Source: Eubacterium sp. AF22-8LB (GTDB taxonomy: Bacteria; Bacillota_I; Bacilli_A; Erysipelotrichales; Erysipelotrichaceae). From it: 64,000 bases of DNA. A program made the position numbers and the translations under genes. The notes under the pieces were generated by a model. The model was not told the DNA's origin. It did not search any database and worked only from the letters and a program-made list of their open reading frames with translations. The stretch lies in the NCBI RefSeq assembly GCF_003458715.1, contig NZ_QRVI01000011.1, positions 1 to 64,000 of the forward strand, read 5' to 3'. Shown here one piece after another: positions 53,462 through 61,709 of this stretch; the first letter of the stretch is position 1, and the number at the start of each line of letters is the position of its first letter.

Positions 53462-54013
53462 ATGAAAATAACAAGCAAAGACATTATATTGGATACAGAT
53501 GAAAGAATTCGCATGCATAGTGAGCCAGTTTCATTGCCTTTATCAAATGAAGATAGAGAACTATTAGAGGCTATGCTAGAGTATGTACGTAATTCTCAAG
53601 ATGATGAAATAGCACAGGCTGAAGGTCTACAACCCGCTGTTGGTATTGCCGCTGTTCAGGTTGGTGTTTTAAAACAAATGATTGCCGTTGTAATTCCATA
53701 TGAAGATGGTGTAGATGAAGTTGCCTTGGTCAATCCAAAAATCATTTCTGAATCTGTACAAAATGCATATTTAGATAATGGAGAAGGCTGTTTATCTGTA
53801 AAGGGAGAACATCCTGGTCACGTTTTCCGTCATGCACGAATCAAAGTTCGTGGTTATGATTTAATTCAAGACAAAAATATTACGATTTCGGCAGAAGGTT
53901 ATTTTGCAATCTGTCTTCAACATGAAATCGATCACTTATCAGGTACCCTTTTCTACGATCACATTGATGCCAAAAATCCTTGGAAAAGTGATGATGAGGC
54001 AGAAGTCATTTAA
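53462..54013 (+). CDS. def: Peptide deformylase
   Basis: 183-aa metalloenzyme that removes formyl from the N-terminal methionine of new proteins. The metal ligands are C110 in EGCLSV, plus H154 and H158 in QHEIDHL, with Glu155 as catalytic base; GIAAVQVG is the substrate-binding motif. Its long spacer suggests the Gram-positive type II form. The ATG at 53462 has GAGGAT; upstream in-frame Met codons are rejected because they lie in the promoter. It is divergent from FtsW. Confidence 0.94.
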   Translation: MKITSKDIILDTDERIRMHSEPVSLPLSNEDRELLEAMLEYVRNSQDDEIAQAEGLQPAVGIAAVQVGVLKQMIAVVIPYEDGVDEVALVNPKIISESVQNAYLDNGEGCLSVKGEHPGHVFRHARIKVRGYDLIQDKNITISAEGYFAICLQHEIDHLSGTLFYDHIDAKNPWKSDDEAEVI

Positions 54014-54027
54014 GCTTCTGCTTTTTT
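53999..54027 (+). terminator. Terminator of def
   Basis: GCAGAAG and CTTCTGC form a 7-bp stem around the def stop codon, followed by six T residues. Confidence 0.85.
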
Positions 54028-54041
54028 AAATTGCGTAGCTT

Positions 54042-54050
54042 TGCTATAAT
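54042..54050 (+). promoter_or_regulatory. Extended -10 promoter of RNase J gene
   Basis: TGCTATAAT is a perfect extended -10 about 39 nt before the RNase J ATG. No strong -35 is needed. Confidence 0.6.
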
Positions 54051-54088
54051 AAAATTAGAATCATTAAAAATATAGAAAGAGGTCGAAT

Positions 54089-55900
54089 ATGCCAAAAACA
54101 CAAGAGCAAACGTTTGGGCATGCATCGAACAAAAAACCATATCACGCAAAAAATCACGTTGAAAAAGGTGATACTTTAATCTATGCCTTGGGAGGTTTAG
54201 GTGAAGTTGGTAAAAATATGTACTGCTACGAACATGAAAATGAAATTTGTATCGTAGATTGTGGTGTTTTGTTCCCCGGTGATGAATTGCTAGGAGTTGA
54301 TTATGTTATTCCTGATTATCACCATTTGATTCGCATGAACAAAAAAAGAAAGTTTTTAGTCATTACCCATGGTCATGAAGATCACATTGGAGGTATTCCT
54401 TTCTTACTAAAACAAGTCCAAATTGATGCAATTTATGCACCTCGTTTTGCTAAAGCTTTGATTCTTAAAAAGTTAAGTGAACATAAAGGACTAGAAAAAA
54501 CAAAAATTATAGAAATTGATGAAAATTCAAGTGTCACAACAAAATACTTTAAAGTAGGATTTTTCAACACTATCCACTCTATCCCCGATTCATTAGGCGT
54601 ACACATTACATGTCCTAACGGATCTATCGTTCATACAGGTGACTTTAAATTCGATTTAACGCCTGTTGGAACAAATGCCGATTATCAAAAAATGGCATTT
54701 ATCGGAGTTACAAAACCTGATTTATTAATGTCAGATTCAACCAACTCTGGAGTTGAGGACTTCTCAATTTCAGAAAGAAAAGTCGCAAATGAAATTCAAG
54801 ACATTATGCGAAAAACAAAACAACGTTTAATTGTTGCCACATTCGCATCCAATGTACATCGTGTTGCCCAAATTATTGAGGCTGCTACAAAATTTGGACG
54901 AAAAGTCATCGTTTTTGGTCGCAGTATGGAAAACGTTGTAGATATCGGAAGAAAAATGGGTACAATCAAAGCCAAAAATTCTGACTTTTTAAGCCCTGAA
55001 GAATTAGCTTATACACCAGATGAAAAGGTTTGTATCATCTGTACAGGAAGTCAAGGGGAACCTCTTGCAGCCCTATCTAGAATCGCAAAAGGTACGCACC
55101 GTTTTATTCATTTAAAGCCTGGTGACACAATTGTCTTCTCAAGTAACCCCATTCCTGGAAACCAATCCAGTGTAAATAAAGTTATTGATAACTTATTTAG
55201 ATCGGGTGCAACCGTACTAACAAAATCAATCTTAAATAACTTGCACACAACAGGACATGCGTCAAAAGAAGAACAAAAGCTAATGCTTCAGCTAGTTCGT
55301 CCAACTTATTTCATGCCAATACATGGTGAATATAAGATGTTGATGCAACACCGTCAAACCGCAATTGAAACAGGTATCCCTAAAGAAAATATCTTCGTAT
55401 GTGCTAATGGTGATATTCTTATTTTAAGAAATCATAAAGTGCTTCAAAGTGACTGGCGATACCAGGGTGATGATATCTACGTAGATGGAAATGATATTTC
55501 TGGACTTTCAACAGCTGTATTAAAAGATCGTCGCATCTTAGCTGATAATGGCTTGGTCGCTGTAATCTTAGCTATTGATTCAAAAGAGAATAAGATTTTA
55601 ATGCGTCCTGTCATTGTATCACGTGGATTTGTCTTTATTAAAGACTCACAAGGATTGATCAAAGAAGCGGAATATATCGTTAATAATTCACTTCAAGAAA
55701 AGATGAAAGAAAAAACAACTTTCTCTGAAATTAAGAACTGTGTTCGCTCCACATTAGAGCCATTCTTATATAAGAAAACGCATCGAAATCCAATTGTAAT
55801 TCCAGTTATTTTAAATTCAAAACAAACAATGGAAGAGCTTCAAAAGAATCGTAAGAATGGTTTTTATACTAGAAAACCTAGAACAACAAAGGCATCCTAA
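54089..55900 (+). CDS. rnj: Ribonuclease J
   Basis: 603-aa metallo-beta-lactamase/beta-CASP ribonuclease that both cleaves inside RNA and digests from the 5' end. The zinc motif is H94-x-H96-x-D98-H99 in THGHEDHIGG. NGSIVHTGDFKFD and MSDSTNSG follow, the beta-CASP part contains HTTGHAS, and PIHGEYKML provides the last zinc histidine. A basic N-terminal extension (1-26) is typical. It has an AAAGAGG ribosome site and its own promoter and terminator. Confidence 0.95.
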   Translation: MPKTQEQTFGHASNKKPYHAKNHVEKGDTLIYALGGLGEVGKNMYCYEHENEICIVDCGVLFPGDELLGVDYVIPDYHHLIRMNKKRKFLVITHGHEDHIGGIPFLLKQVQIDAIYAPRFAKALILKKLSEHKGLEKTKIIEIDENSSVTTKYFKVGFFNTIHSIPDSLGVHITCPNGSIVHTGDFKFDLTPVGTNADYQKMAFIGVTKPDLLMSDSTNSGVEDFSISERKVANEIQDIMRKTKQRLIVATFASNVHRVAQIIEAATKFGRKVIVFGRSMENVVDIGRKMGTIKAKNSDFLSPEELAYTPDEKVCIICTGSQGEPLAALSRIAKGTHRFIHLKPGDTIVFSSNPIPGNQSSVNKVIDNLFRSGATVLTKSILNNLHTTGHASKEEQKLMLQLVRPTYFMPIHGEYKMLMQHRQTAIETGIPKENIFVCANGDILILRNHKVLQSDWRYQGDDIYVDGNDISGLSTAVLKDRRILADNGLVAVILAIDSKENKILMRPVIVSRGFVFIKDSQGLIKEAEYIVNNSLQEKMKEKTTFSEIKNCVRSTLEPFLYKKTHRNPIVIPVILNSKQTMEELQKNRKNGFYTRKPRTTKAS

Positions 55901-55916
55901 AGATGTCTTTTTTTTT
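55888..55916 (+). terminator. Terminator of RNase J gene
   Basis: AAAGGCATC and GATGTCTTT pair (one G-U) around a 5-nt loop containing the stop codon, followed by six more T residues. Confidence 0.82.
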
Positions 55917-55922
55917 CATGTA

Positions 55923-55931
55923 TGCTAAAAT
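55923..55931 (+). promoter_or_regulatory. Extended -10 directly before the phosphoesterase ATG
   Basis: TGCTAAAAT ends at 55931. Transcription would begin near 55938, which is the A of the start codon, so the mRNA may be leaderless. Confidence 0.45.
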
Positions 55932-55937
55932 AAGACC

Positions 55938-56777
55938 ATGACAAATCTACAAAAGAAAATGTTTATTGTGATTACCATTCTTTTTGCAATCGTACTCAGT
56001 ATGCTAGGATCATTAACTTTCGCACAAAAGATTGAGCCAAATCAATTAAACGTTCAATATAAAACTTTAAAGGACGAAAAAATCCCTAAATCGATGAATG
56101 ATGTCTCAATTGTATACTTTACAGACTTACAATATGGTAAGTTTGAAAACAAAAAAAGAGCCAACAAGCTCTTTGATACAATTCGACACTTAGACCCAGA
56201 CATTGTTATTTTTGGAGGAGACCTCTTCGATACATCTTGCCAAATGAGCCAGCAAGATATAGATTACATCACAAATAAGCTTTCTAGCATTCAAGCACCT
56301 CTAGGTAAATTCTGTGTTTTAGGTGAAAAAGACGAGGCAAATAACGATGTCATACGCTCTATTTTAAATCAATCTCAATTTGAAATATTAGAAAATGAAA
56401 CGATTCTACTCACAAATGAACAAAAAGACGGCATTACGTTAAGCGCACTATCAAACAGTCCAGATGTTAGTAAAATCTCAATTTCAAATCAACAATATAA
56501 CCTATTGATTTCACATATGCCTGATACAATCACAAATGAGGATTTATCCACAAAAGCCATATCATTAGCTTTATGTGGACATTCACATGGTACACAAATC
56601 ACATTCCCAATTTTTGGAGGATATAAATCAATCGATGGCGCAAAATCATTAAATCGTTCACACGCCAAAAGACTTTCTTTTCCCTACATCATTTCAACTG
56701 GAATCGGATGTACTCACACGAACCTTCGCTTTATGGCAAAACCAGAAGTTTATTATCTTATGCTTCAAAACAAGTAA
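55938..56777 (+). CDS. Membrane-anchored metallophosphoesterase with altered active site
   Basis: 279-aa calcineurin-like phosphoesterase with one N-terminal membrane helix (about 8-30). The family motifs are recognisable but changed: FTDLQYG where DLH is usual, FGGDLFD (normal), LGEKDE where GNHD/E is usual, then LLISHMPD and CGHSHGTQ (normal). Loss of the GNH asparagine and histidine suggests changed metal use or low activity. YkuE-like relatives act on lipid or nucleotide phosphates. No ribosome site precedes the ATG. A start at Met8 is an alternative. Confidence 0.75.
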   Translation: MTNLQKKMFIVITILFAIVLSMLGSLTFAQKIEPNQLNVQYKTLKDEKIPKSMNDVSIVYFTDLQYGKFENKKRANKLFDTIRHLDPDIVIFGGDLFDTSCQMSQQDIDYITNKLSSIQAPLGKFCVLGEKDEANNDVIRSILNQSQFEILENETILLTNEQKDGITLSALSNSPDVSKISISNQQYNLLISHMPDTITNEDLSTKAISLALCGHSHGTQITFPIFGGYKSIDGAKSLNRSHAKRLSFPYIISTGIGCTHTNLRFMAKPEVYYLMLQNK

Positions 56778-56802
56778 GACAACGCAATGCGTTGTCTCTT
56801 TC
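56777..56802 (+). terminator. Terminator of the metallophosphoesterase gene
   Basis: AGACAACGC and GCGTTGTCT form a perfect 9-bp stem with an AAT loop, followed by CTTTCTTT. It may serve the converging MnmM gene too. Confidence 0.75.
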
Positions 56803-56803
56803 T

Positions 56804-57331
56804 TTATCTCCTTTTCTCAATCAACAATAAATACGGACAATAATCCACTAGTAAGTTTTGTACTTTTTGAACCTGAATTCCCGTCTGTGATTTCAAAAAA
56901 TCCTCAATACATTTTGCCTCTTTGACACCCGATTCATGTGGATACATCACAAGAGCCATTCTTCCTTTTACTTTTAAAAGATGTAAAGCTTGTTTCACAG
57001 CCATAACACTTGATAAAGATTGAGTTGTAATTTCATGACTTCCACTTGGAAAATACCCAAAATTAAATATGATCGCATCTACAACTTCATGAACATACTC
57101 TTCCATATATTCATGACCCACATTATAGAAACAAGTTCTTGCATTCAAAAATCTATTTCTTGTATTTTCAAACACATCCTTTTGAATTTCAAATCCATAT
57201 ACTTTATGCACATGCATAGATAAAAAGAAATCGGTATCTTTTCCTTGACCTAATGTTGCATCTATACAAATGGCTTGTTTATGAAGTACAGGCTTTAAAA
57301 ATTCATGCGATTGATCGACCATTGATTTCAT
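56804..57331 (-). CDS. mnmM: tRNA 5-aminomethyl-2-thiouridine methyltransferase (MnmM/YtqB-like)
   Basis: 175-aa class I SAM methyltransferase. IDATLGQGKDTDFF (about 23-36) is the SAM loop of the YtqB family, IIFNFGYFPSGSHEI takes the place of the NPPY-like motif, and MYPHESGVKEA is a family tail motif. Bacillus YtqB was identified as MnmM, which completes the wobble uridine modification of tRNA. The start overlaps the macro-domain gene by ATGA. Assignment rests on motif similarity. Confidence 0.8.
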   Translation of the reverse strand: MKSMVDQSHEFLKPVLHKQAICIDATLGQGKDTDFFLSMHVHKVYGFEIQKDVFENTRNRFLNARTCFYNVGHEYMEEYVHEVVDAIIFNFGYFPSGSHEITTQSLSSVMAVKQALHLLKVKGRMALVMYPHESGVKEAKCIEDFLKSQTGIQVQKVQNLLVDYCPYLLLIEKRR

Positions 57332-57855
57332 CGTAATTTTAATGCCTCTTTATACAACATATAATCTTCTGTTTTATCACATACAAAACATACATGAATC
57401 ACCTTTGTTTCAGGAAATTTATTCATTAAACGTTTGATTGTCTCAATTGCGATAACACAAGCCTCATGATTGGGATATCCATTGATACCTGTAGAAATAC
57501 AAGGAAATGCGATATTGATTGATTCCATGTTGCATTTGCGCATATAATCATACGCTAATGCCATACTATTCCAGTAGCAAGCAGCTAAATATTCATCTTC
57601 ATTATGCATTCCATCAATATATCGTGGTCCACACGTATGAATAACGGCTTTACACGGCAAATTAAAAGCATCCGTCATTTTTGCCTTTCCCACATCCAAA
57701 CCATTTAATTTCTGACAAGCCTTTTTCATTTCTCTTCCCGCTTGATGAAAAATTTGTGCACTCACCCCTTGCATTGGTAAGATTTGTTGATTGGTTGGAT
57801 TTACAATTAAATCAAAATCCAACATAGATAAATTTCCTTTTAATGTACTAATCAT
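57328..57855 (-). CDS. Macro domain protein (ADP-ribose hydrolase/binder)
   Basis: 175-aa stand-alone macro domain. DLIVNPTNQQILPMQGVSAQIFHQAG (about 15-40) and AFPCISTGINGYPNHEAC (about 121-138) are the two ADP-ribose-binding loops. Related proteins remove ADP-ribose from proteins or hydrolyse O-acetyl-ADP-ribose. In place of the usual N-A-A-N it reads NPTNQQ, so catalysis is uncertain. It overlaps RmuC and MnmM genes by ATGA on both sides, forming a tight three-gene operon. Confidence 0.88.
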   Translation of the reverse strand: MISTLKGNLSMLDFDLIVNPTNQQILPMQGVSAQIFHQAGREMKKACQKLNGLDVGKAKMTDAFNLPCKAVIHTCGPRYIDGMHNEDEYLAACYWNSMALAYDYMRKCNMESINIAFPCISTGINGYPNHEACVIAIETIKRLMNKFPETKVIHVCFVCDKTEDYMLYKEALKLR

Positions 57856-58733
57856 TGGTCTTCTCCCATCTTTGTCATTCGACTTGACAATTTTTGTGCA
57901 GAAATCGACACACTATGAAACTGGGTTGCTAAAGTTTCCAATGTCTTTTCCGCTTTTATACTTCTTTCTACAAGACGATTCGCATCCTCCTGCAACAATA
58001 ATATATTTCGTTCAATTTCTTCCATATGACTTGTTCTATAAAAATCCTTTGTGCTTGACAATAAAGTCATTACCTCTGCCACAAGTGTAGTTGGAGATAC
58101 GAGCATGACTCTTTTTTGTAAAGCATATGTAAATAGATCATCACATTTAGCACAAACAAATTGATAAATAGCTTCACTAGGTACAAACAGTAAAGCATAT
58201 GGCATCGTATCCATATTGATATATTTATTGGCAACATCGTCAATATGCTTTTTCATATTCATCTTAAAAGGTCTTAGATATGTATCTTCATCTTCCTGTA
58301 AATTCAAATAGTTTTCCATCGGAAATTTTGAATCGATACATAATACCTTTTTTGTATCTGGCAAATGAAAAGCACAATCTGCAATCTTACCATTTGGCAA
58401 AGTATACTGCATTGTATAAATTGAAGGATTTTGTCCACAGTATACACTAAGAAGCATATCCAATTGATATTCTCCCCAGTTTCCTCTTAGCTTTGTATTT
58501 GTCATAACTGTATTCATACGATATAAATACTCTTCCATTTGATTCAAGCTCACTCTAGAAGTTGCCTGATTCTTCTGTACATCCTGTACTTGTTTTAATA
58601 AATACTCAAAATTTTTTTGTAGAATCAAAGAGTCTGAATTCGAAGAAATAACTTCTTTCGATTTATTTTGCATCAATAAAACAATTAAGCATACAATCAC
58701 AATGCATAATAATATTAAAATAATGATTTCCAT
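57852..58733 (-). CDS. rmuC: DNA recombination protein RmuC family
   Basis: 293-aa protein with an N-terminal membrane helix (about 2-22), a coiled coil (about 35-75) and the RmuC endonuclease-like core (GNWGEYQLDMLL near 99, DSKFPMENYL near 147, YALLFVPSEAIYQFV near 190). RmuC limits recombination at inverted repeats. The ATG at 58733 follows GGAGG; upstream Met codons are not preferred. It leads rmuC-macro-mnmM. Confidence 0.88.
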   Translation of the reverse strand: MEIIILILLCIVIVCLIVLLMQNKSKEVISSNSDSLILQKNFEYLLKQVQDVQKNQATSRVSLNQMEEYLYRMNTVMTNTKLRGNWGEYQLDMLLSVYCGQNPSIYTMQYTLPNGKIADCAFHLPDTKKVLCIDSKFPMENYLNLQEDEDTYLRPFKMNMKKHIDDVANKYINMDTMPYALLFVPSEAIYQFVCAKCDDLFTYALQKRVMLVSPTTLVAEVMTLLSSTKDFYRTSHMEEIERNILLLQEDANRLVERSIKAEKTLETLATQFHSVSISAQKLSSRMTKMGEDQ

Positions 58734-58760
58734 TAAAACCTCCATATGCGAAAAGAAAAG

Positions 58761-58777
58761 AGACAAAATATTTTGTC
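58761..58777 (-). terminator. Terminator of the creatininase-like gene
   Basis: Minus strand GACAAA and TTTGTC with an ATAT loop, extended by neighbouring pairs, followed by TCTTTTCTTTT. It lies upstream of the rmuC ribosome site. Confidence 0.65.
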
Positions 58778-58820
58778 CCCTCATTTGTATATTTATTATA
58801 GTTCAACTCAAAATGAATTA

Positions 58821-59570
58821 CTACAATTTTTGAAATTCTTTCATATATTCCACAAGAAAATCAGCCGTAGCCTCCACCATTTCTTTACCCCATTCATACG
58901 TGGCATATTTAGGATGATCCTTGCCAAACCAACCATTATCACTACTCAAACGATTGCTTCTTGGAACTGGAATATCTACACCTTTAAAATTAACTGTTTG
59001 TGCATTGGATGCAGTTAAAGAAGGAGTAAAAACATTTAAATTTGAATCTGCAATCTTATCTTTCTGAACTAAACTTTCATCCACATACAACATCGCAGCC
59101 GTTTCCTGACCTGCACCATGACCTCCGGCCCATTCCGGATTGATTTTCCCGGCAATCGTCCACCAATCAAAAATTGTTCCAACAGCGCCCTTTTTATATA
59201 AATGACGACACACTTTACTTAAAGCATGAGTATTCCCTCCATGACCATTTAAAAACACAAAATGTCTTGCACCACAATCATATAATCGATCACTAATTCT
59301 TTCCATCACCATTTCTAATAAGTCACTACCAATCGAAATCGTTCCTGTATATTCCGTATGAAAATCTGCATCACCATAAGGTAGTGTTGGACAAATCAAT
59401 GCATCACTTTGTTTTTCTACAAGCTCTAATATTTTATTTGGAATCATTGTATCCGTTCCTAAAGGATTATGAATCCCATGATTTTCTGTACTTCCCGTAG
59501 TTAAAATGACCATATCATGATTCTTAAAATATTCTTCACAATCTTTCCAACTCATTCTTTCTAATCGCAT
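58821..59570 (-). CDS. Creatininase-family amidohydrolase
   Basis: 249-aa cytosolic metal-dependent hydrolase of the creatininase fold. Metal-binding and active-site motifs are GSTENHGIHNPLGTDT (about 27-42), FLNGHGGNT near 108 and GGHGAGQETAAML near 147. The family includes creatininase, MftE and sugar-lactone or cyclic amide hydrolases, so the substrate is open. It is transcribed alone, divergent from the PAP2 gene. Confidence 0.85.
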   Translation of the reverse strand: MRLERMSWKDCEEYFKNHDMVILTTGSTENHGIHNPLGTDTMIPNKILELVEKQSDALICPTLPYGDADFHTEYTGTISIGSDLLEMVMERISDRLYDCGARHFVFLNGHGGNTHALSKVCRHLYKKGAVGTIFDWWTIAGKINPEWAGGHGAGQETAAMLYVDESLVQKDKIADSNLNVFTPSLTASNAQTVNFKGVDIPVPRSNRLSSDNGWFGKDHPKYATYEWGKEMVEATADFLVEYMKEFQKL

Positions 59571-59596
59571 AACTTCACTTCCTATCTTTATATATG

Positions 59597-59602
59597 TATA
59601 AT
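59597..59602 (+). promoter_or_regulatory. -10 box of the PAP2 phosphatase gene
   Basis: TATAAT about 25 nt before the ATG. No convincing -35 lies at the proper distance. Confidence 0.4.
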
Positions 59603-59626
59603 ACTACTATTGAAAGGGAATTTTCT

Positions 59627-60133
59627 ATGGATATTCAAATTTTATTATTTATACAAGATAATATTCGTCACTATATATTAACTCCATTCTTTACTTTAAT
59701 TACCAATGAATACTTTTTATATGCACTTCTATCGATTGTATTAGTTTACATGTTCAAAAAAAACGAAAACACTCGAAAGCTCGCAAAAGAAACAATCATT
59801 GCGTTTTTGATTTGTACCGTATTATTCATTGTATTAAAACTTATTTTTCAAAGGCCTAGACCCTTTGATGCGTTTAATCAATTGATTCCATTAGTGGATA
59901 AACCATCCGATTACTCATTTCCATCTGGACACACAGCATCTGCCTTTATTTGTGCTTTTATGGTTTATGATGGTCTACCCAAAAAATATAGTATTCTAGT
60001 TATCATACTTGCGATACTTGTTGCCTTTTCTAGACTTTATGTTGGTGTTCATTATCCTACTGATATACTAGCTGGAATTGCACTCGCCTACGTTGTTTAT
60101 AAATTTATGAAGAAAACTATGTCGACAAAATGA
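59627..60133 (+). CDS. PAP2-family membrane phosphatase
   Basis: 168-aa integral membrane phosphatase with about five membrane segments. The three catalytic motifs are KLIFQRPRP (about 77-85), SFPSGHTASAF (about 102-112) and SRLYVGVHYPTD (about 137-148). It removes phosphate from a lipid such as undecaprenyl pyrophosphate or phosphatidate at the outer face of the membrane. The ATG at 59627 with AAAGGGA is chosen over an upstream Met. Confidence 0.9.
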   Translation: MDIQILLFIQDNIRHYILTPFFTLITNEYFLYALLSIVLVYMFKKNENTRKLAKETIIAFLICTVLFIVLKLIFQRPRPFDAFNQLIPLVDKPSDYSFPSGHTASAFICAFMVYDGLPKKYSILVIILAILVAFSRLYVGVHYPTDILAGIALAYVVYKFMKKTMSTK

Positions 60134-60145
60134 CATAGTTTTTTT
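60115..60145 (+). terminator. Terminator of the PAP2 gene
   Basis: AACTATGTC and GACATAGTT form a perfect 9-bp stem with an 8-nt loop, followed by five T residues. Confidence 0.88.
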
Positions 60146-60208
60146 GTAGGAGTATAATGAAAACAGATATAGGACGAGTTAACATTACAAAAAAAGGAGG
60201 ATTATTGC

Positions 60209-61132
60209 ATGTTACACGAAGTATCTTTTAGATCTTATAATGAACGAGATCAAGTACAAGGTTGGATTTATGTTCCTGCCTGCAAGCCGAATGGAATCGT
60301 TCAATTAATTCATGGATTTGGTGAACATTCAAGACGCTATATCCATATGATATCAGCTTTCTTGGACGCCGGCTATATTGTTGCAGCTGATGATCATGTA
60401 GGCCATGGAAAAACTGCGATAGTAAATAATGCATGGGGTGACTGGGGAGACAAAGGATGTCACACAATGATGGAGGATGAGCACACATTAAAGGAAATTG
60501 TATGTGAAAAGTATCCCAATTTACCTTACTTCTTGTTTGGTCACAGTATGGGGTCATTTATCACTAGAGATTTTATTGCGAAATATGGAAATGAATTGAA
60601 TGGTGCAACTATTTGTGGCACAACAGGTGTTTTCCGTGGAGCAAAAGAAGTTGGGAAAAAATTAAAAGAAATCATTGATGCAGGACACGGTAAAGAATCT
60701 GATCCAAATGTTGTAGGCTCACTTATGGGTTGGATGTGTGAACGTTGTGGTGAAATTCAAATTGGAAACGAATGGATCTGCCATGATCCATATGTACAAA
60801 TTGATCATGCACAAGATCCTTTTGACGCCTTCACAAGACCCACAAGCAATCGTTCTATTTATGATTTTATTCAAATGATGCTTGTGATTGAAGGAACGCA
60901 ATGGGCAAGAAAAGTACCTACCGAACTACCTATTTATAATATTGCCGGTGATCAAGATCCTGTTGGTGAATATGGTCTTGGTGTATGTCAAGTCAGCAAC
61001 TGGCTTGTAGAAACTGGACATCATGTTACTACTAAATTATATTCTGGCTATCGTCATGAAATTCATAATTATAATGAAATTAAAAATGAAGTTGAAGCTG
61101 GAATCATTGAATTTATGAATTCAAATTTATAA
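60209..61132 (+). CDS. Alpha/beta hydrolase, monoglyceride lipase/lysophospholipase type
   Basis: 307-aa soluble hydrolase. The nucleophile elbow is FGHSMGSF (serine near residue 114), the acid is in NIAGDQDPVGEYG and the base in YSGYRHEIHNY, a full triad. VQLIHGFGEHSRRY supplies the oxyanion hole. It is similar to PldB/YtpA-like enzymes that split monoacylglycerols or lysophospholipids. It has an AAAGGAGG ribosome site and its own terminator. Confidence 0.88.
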   Translation: MLHEVSFRSYNERDQVQGWIYVPACKPNGIVQLIHGFGEHSRRYIHMISAFLDAGYIVAADDHVGHGKTAIVNNAWGDWGDKGCHTMMEDEHTLKEIVCEKYPNLPYFLFGHSMGSFITRDFIAKYGNELNGATICGTTGVFRGAKEVGKKLKEIIDAGHGKESDPNVVGSLMGWMCERCGEIQIGNEWICHDPYVQIDHAQDPFDAFTRPTSNRSIYDFIQMMLVIEGTQWARKVPTELPIYNIAGDQDPVGEYGLGVCQVSNWLVETGHHVTTKLYSGYRHEIHNYNEIKNEVEAGIIEFMNSNL

Positions 61133-61158
61133 GGGTGTAATTTAATTTACACCTTTTT
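61131..61158 (+). terminator. Terminator of the alpha/beta hydrolase gene
   Basis: GGTGTAA and TTACACC form a 7-bp stem with a short AT loop, followed by five T residues; it begins at the stop codon. Confidence 0.85.
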
Positions 61159-61177
61159 AGTAAAGGAAGTGAAGACT

Positions 61178-61654
61178 ATGTTTAAAGCAATGCGAAGATT
61201 TAAACAACAATTATCGGAAGAAAAAAGTATTGAAATACTTACTAATGAGCCACATGGTGTACTATCTTTAATGAGCGATTCTGGTTATCCATATGGAGTT
61301 CCTATTACTCATTGGTATGATGAAAAGACTGGACATATTTATTTTCATGGAGCAAAAGAAGGACATAAGATGGATTGTTTAAAACGTTGCAATAAGGCTA
61401 GCTTTTGTGTCATCGACAAAGGATTTAAAAAAGATGGTGAATGGGCTGTTCATTATCAGAGTGTGATTGTGTTTGGAAAGATCCAAATGGTACATGATCC
61501 AGATAAAGTGAAAGAGATTTGTACTGAACTCTGTTTAAAATTTACTAATGATCAAGACTATATTGATCATGAATTAAAGTATTCAGGACCTAGTGTGCAA
61601 TGTTTTGAACTCATTCCTGAACATATAAGTGGAAAGATCGTAAAGGAATCTTAA
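61178..61654 (+). CDS. Pyridoxamine 5'-phosphate oxidase-like flavin-binding protein
   Basis: 158-aa split-barrel protein of the PNPOx/NimA-like group. MRRFKQQLSEEKSIEILTNEPHGVLSLMSDSGYPYGVPI and HWYDEKTGHIYFHGAKEGHKMDCL are typical FMN-binding segments. Members act as flavin reductases or nitroimidazole reductases; its substrate is unknown. The ATG at 61178 fits the AAAGGAAG better than the GTG at 61169. Confidence 0.82.
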   Translation: MFKAMRRFKQQLSEEKSIEILTNEPHGVLSLMSDSGYPYGVPITHWYDEKTGHIYFHGAKEGHKMDCLKRCNKASFCVIDKGFKKDGEWAVHYQSVIVFGKIQMVHDPDKVKEICTELCLKFTNDQDYIDHELKYSGPSVQCFELIPEHISGKIVKES

Positions 61655-61709
61655 TTGAGTTTCATGTCCTTCAATGTTACTATTATTGTAATAAAGTTGA
61701 GGAATTATT

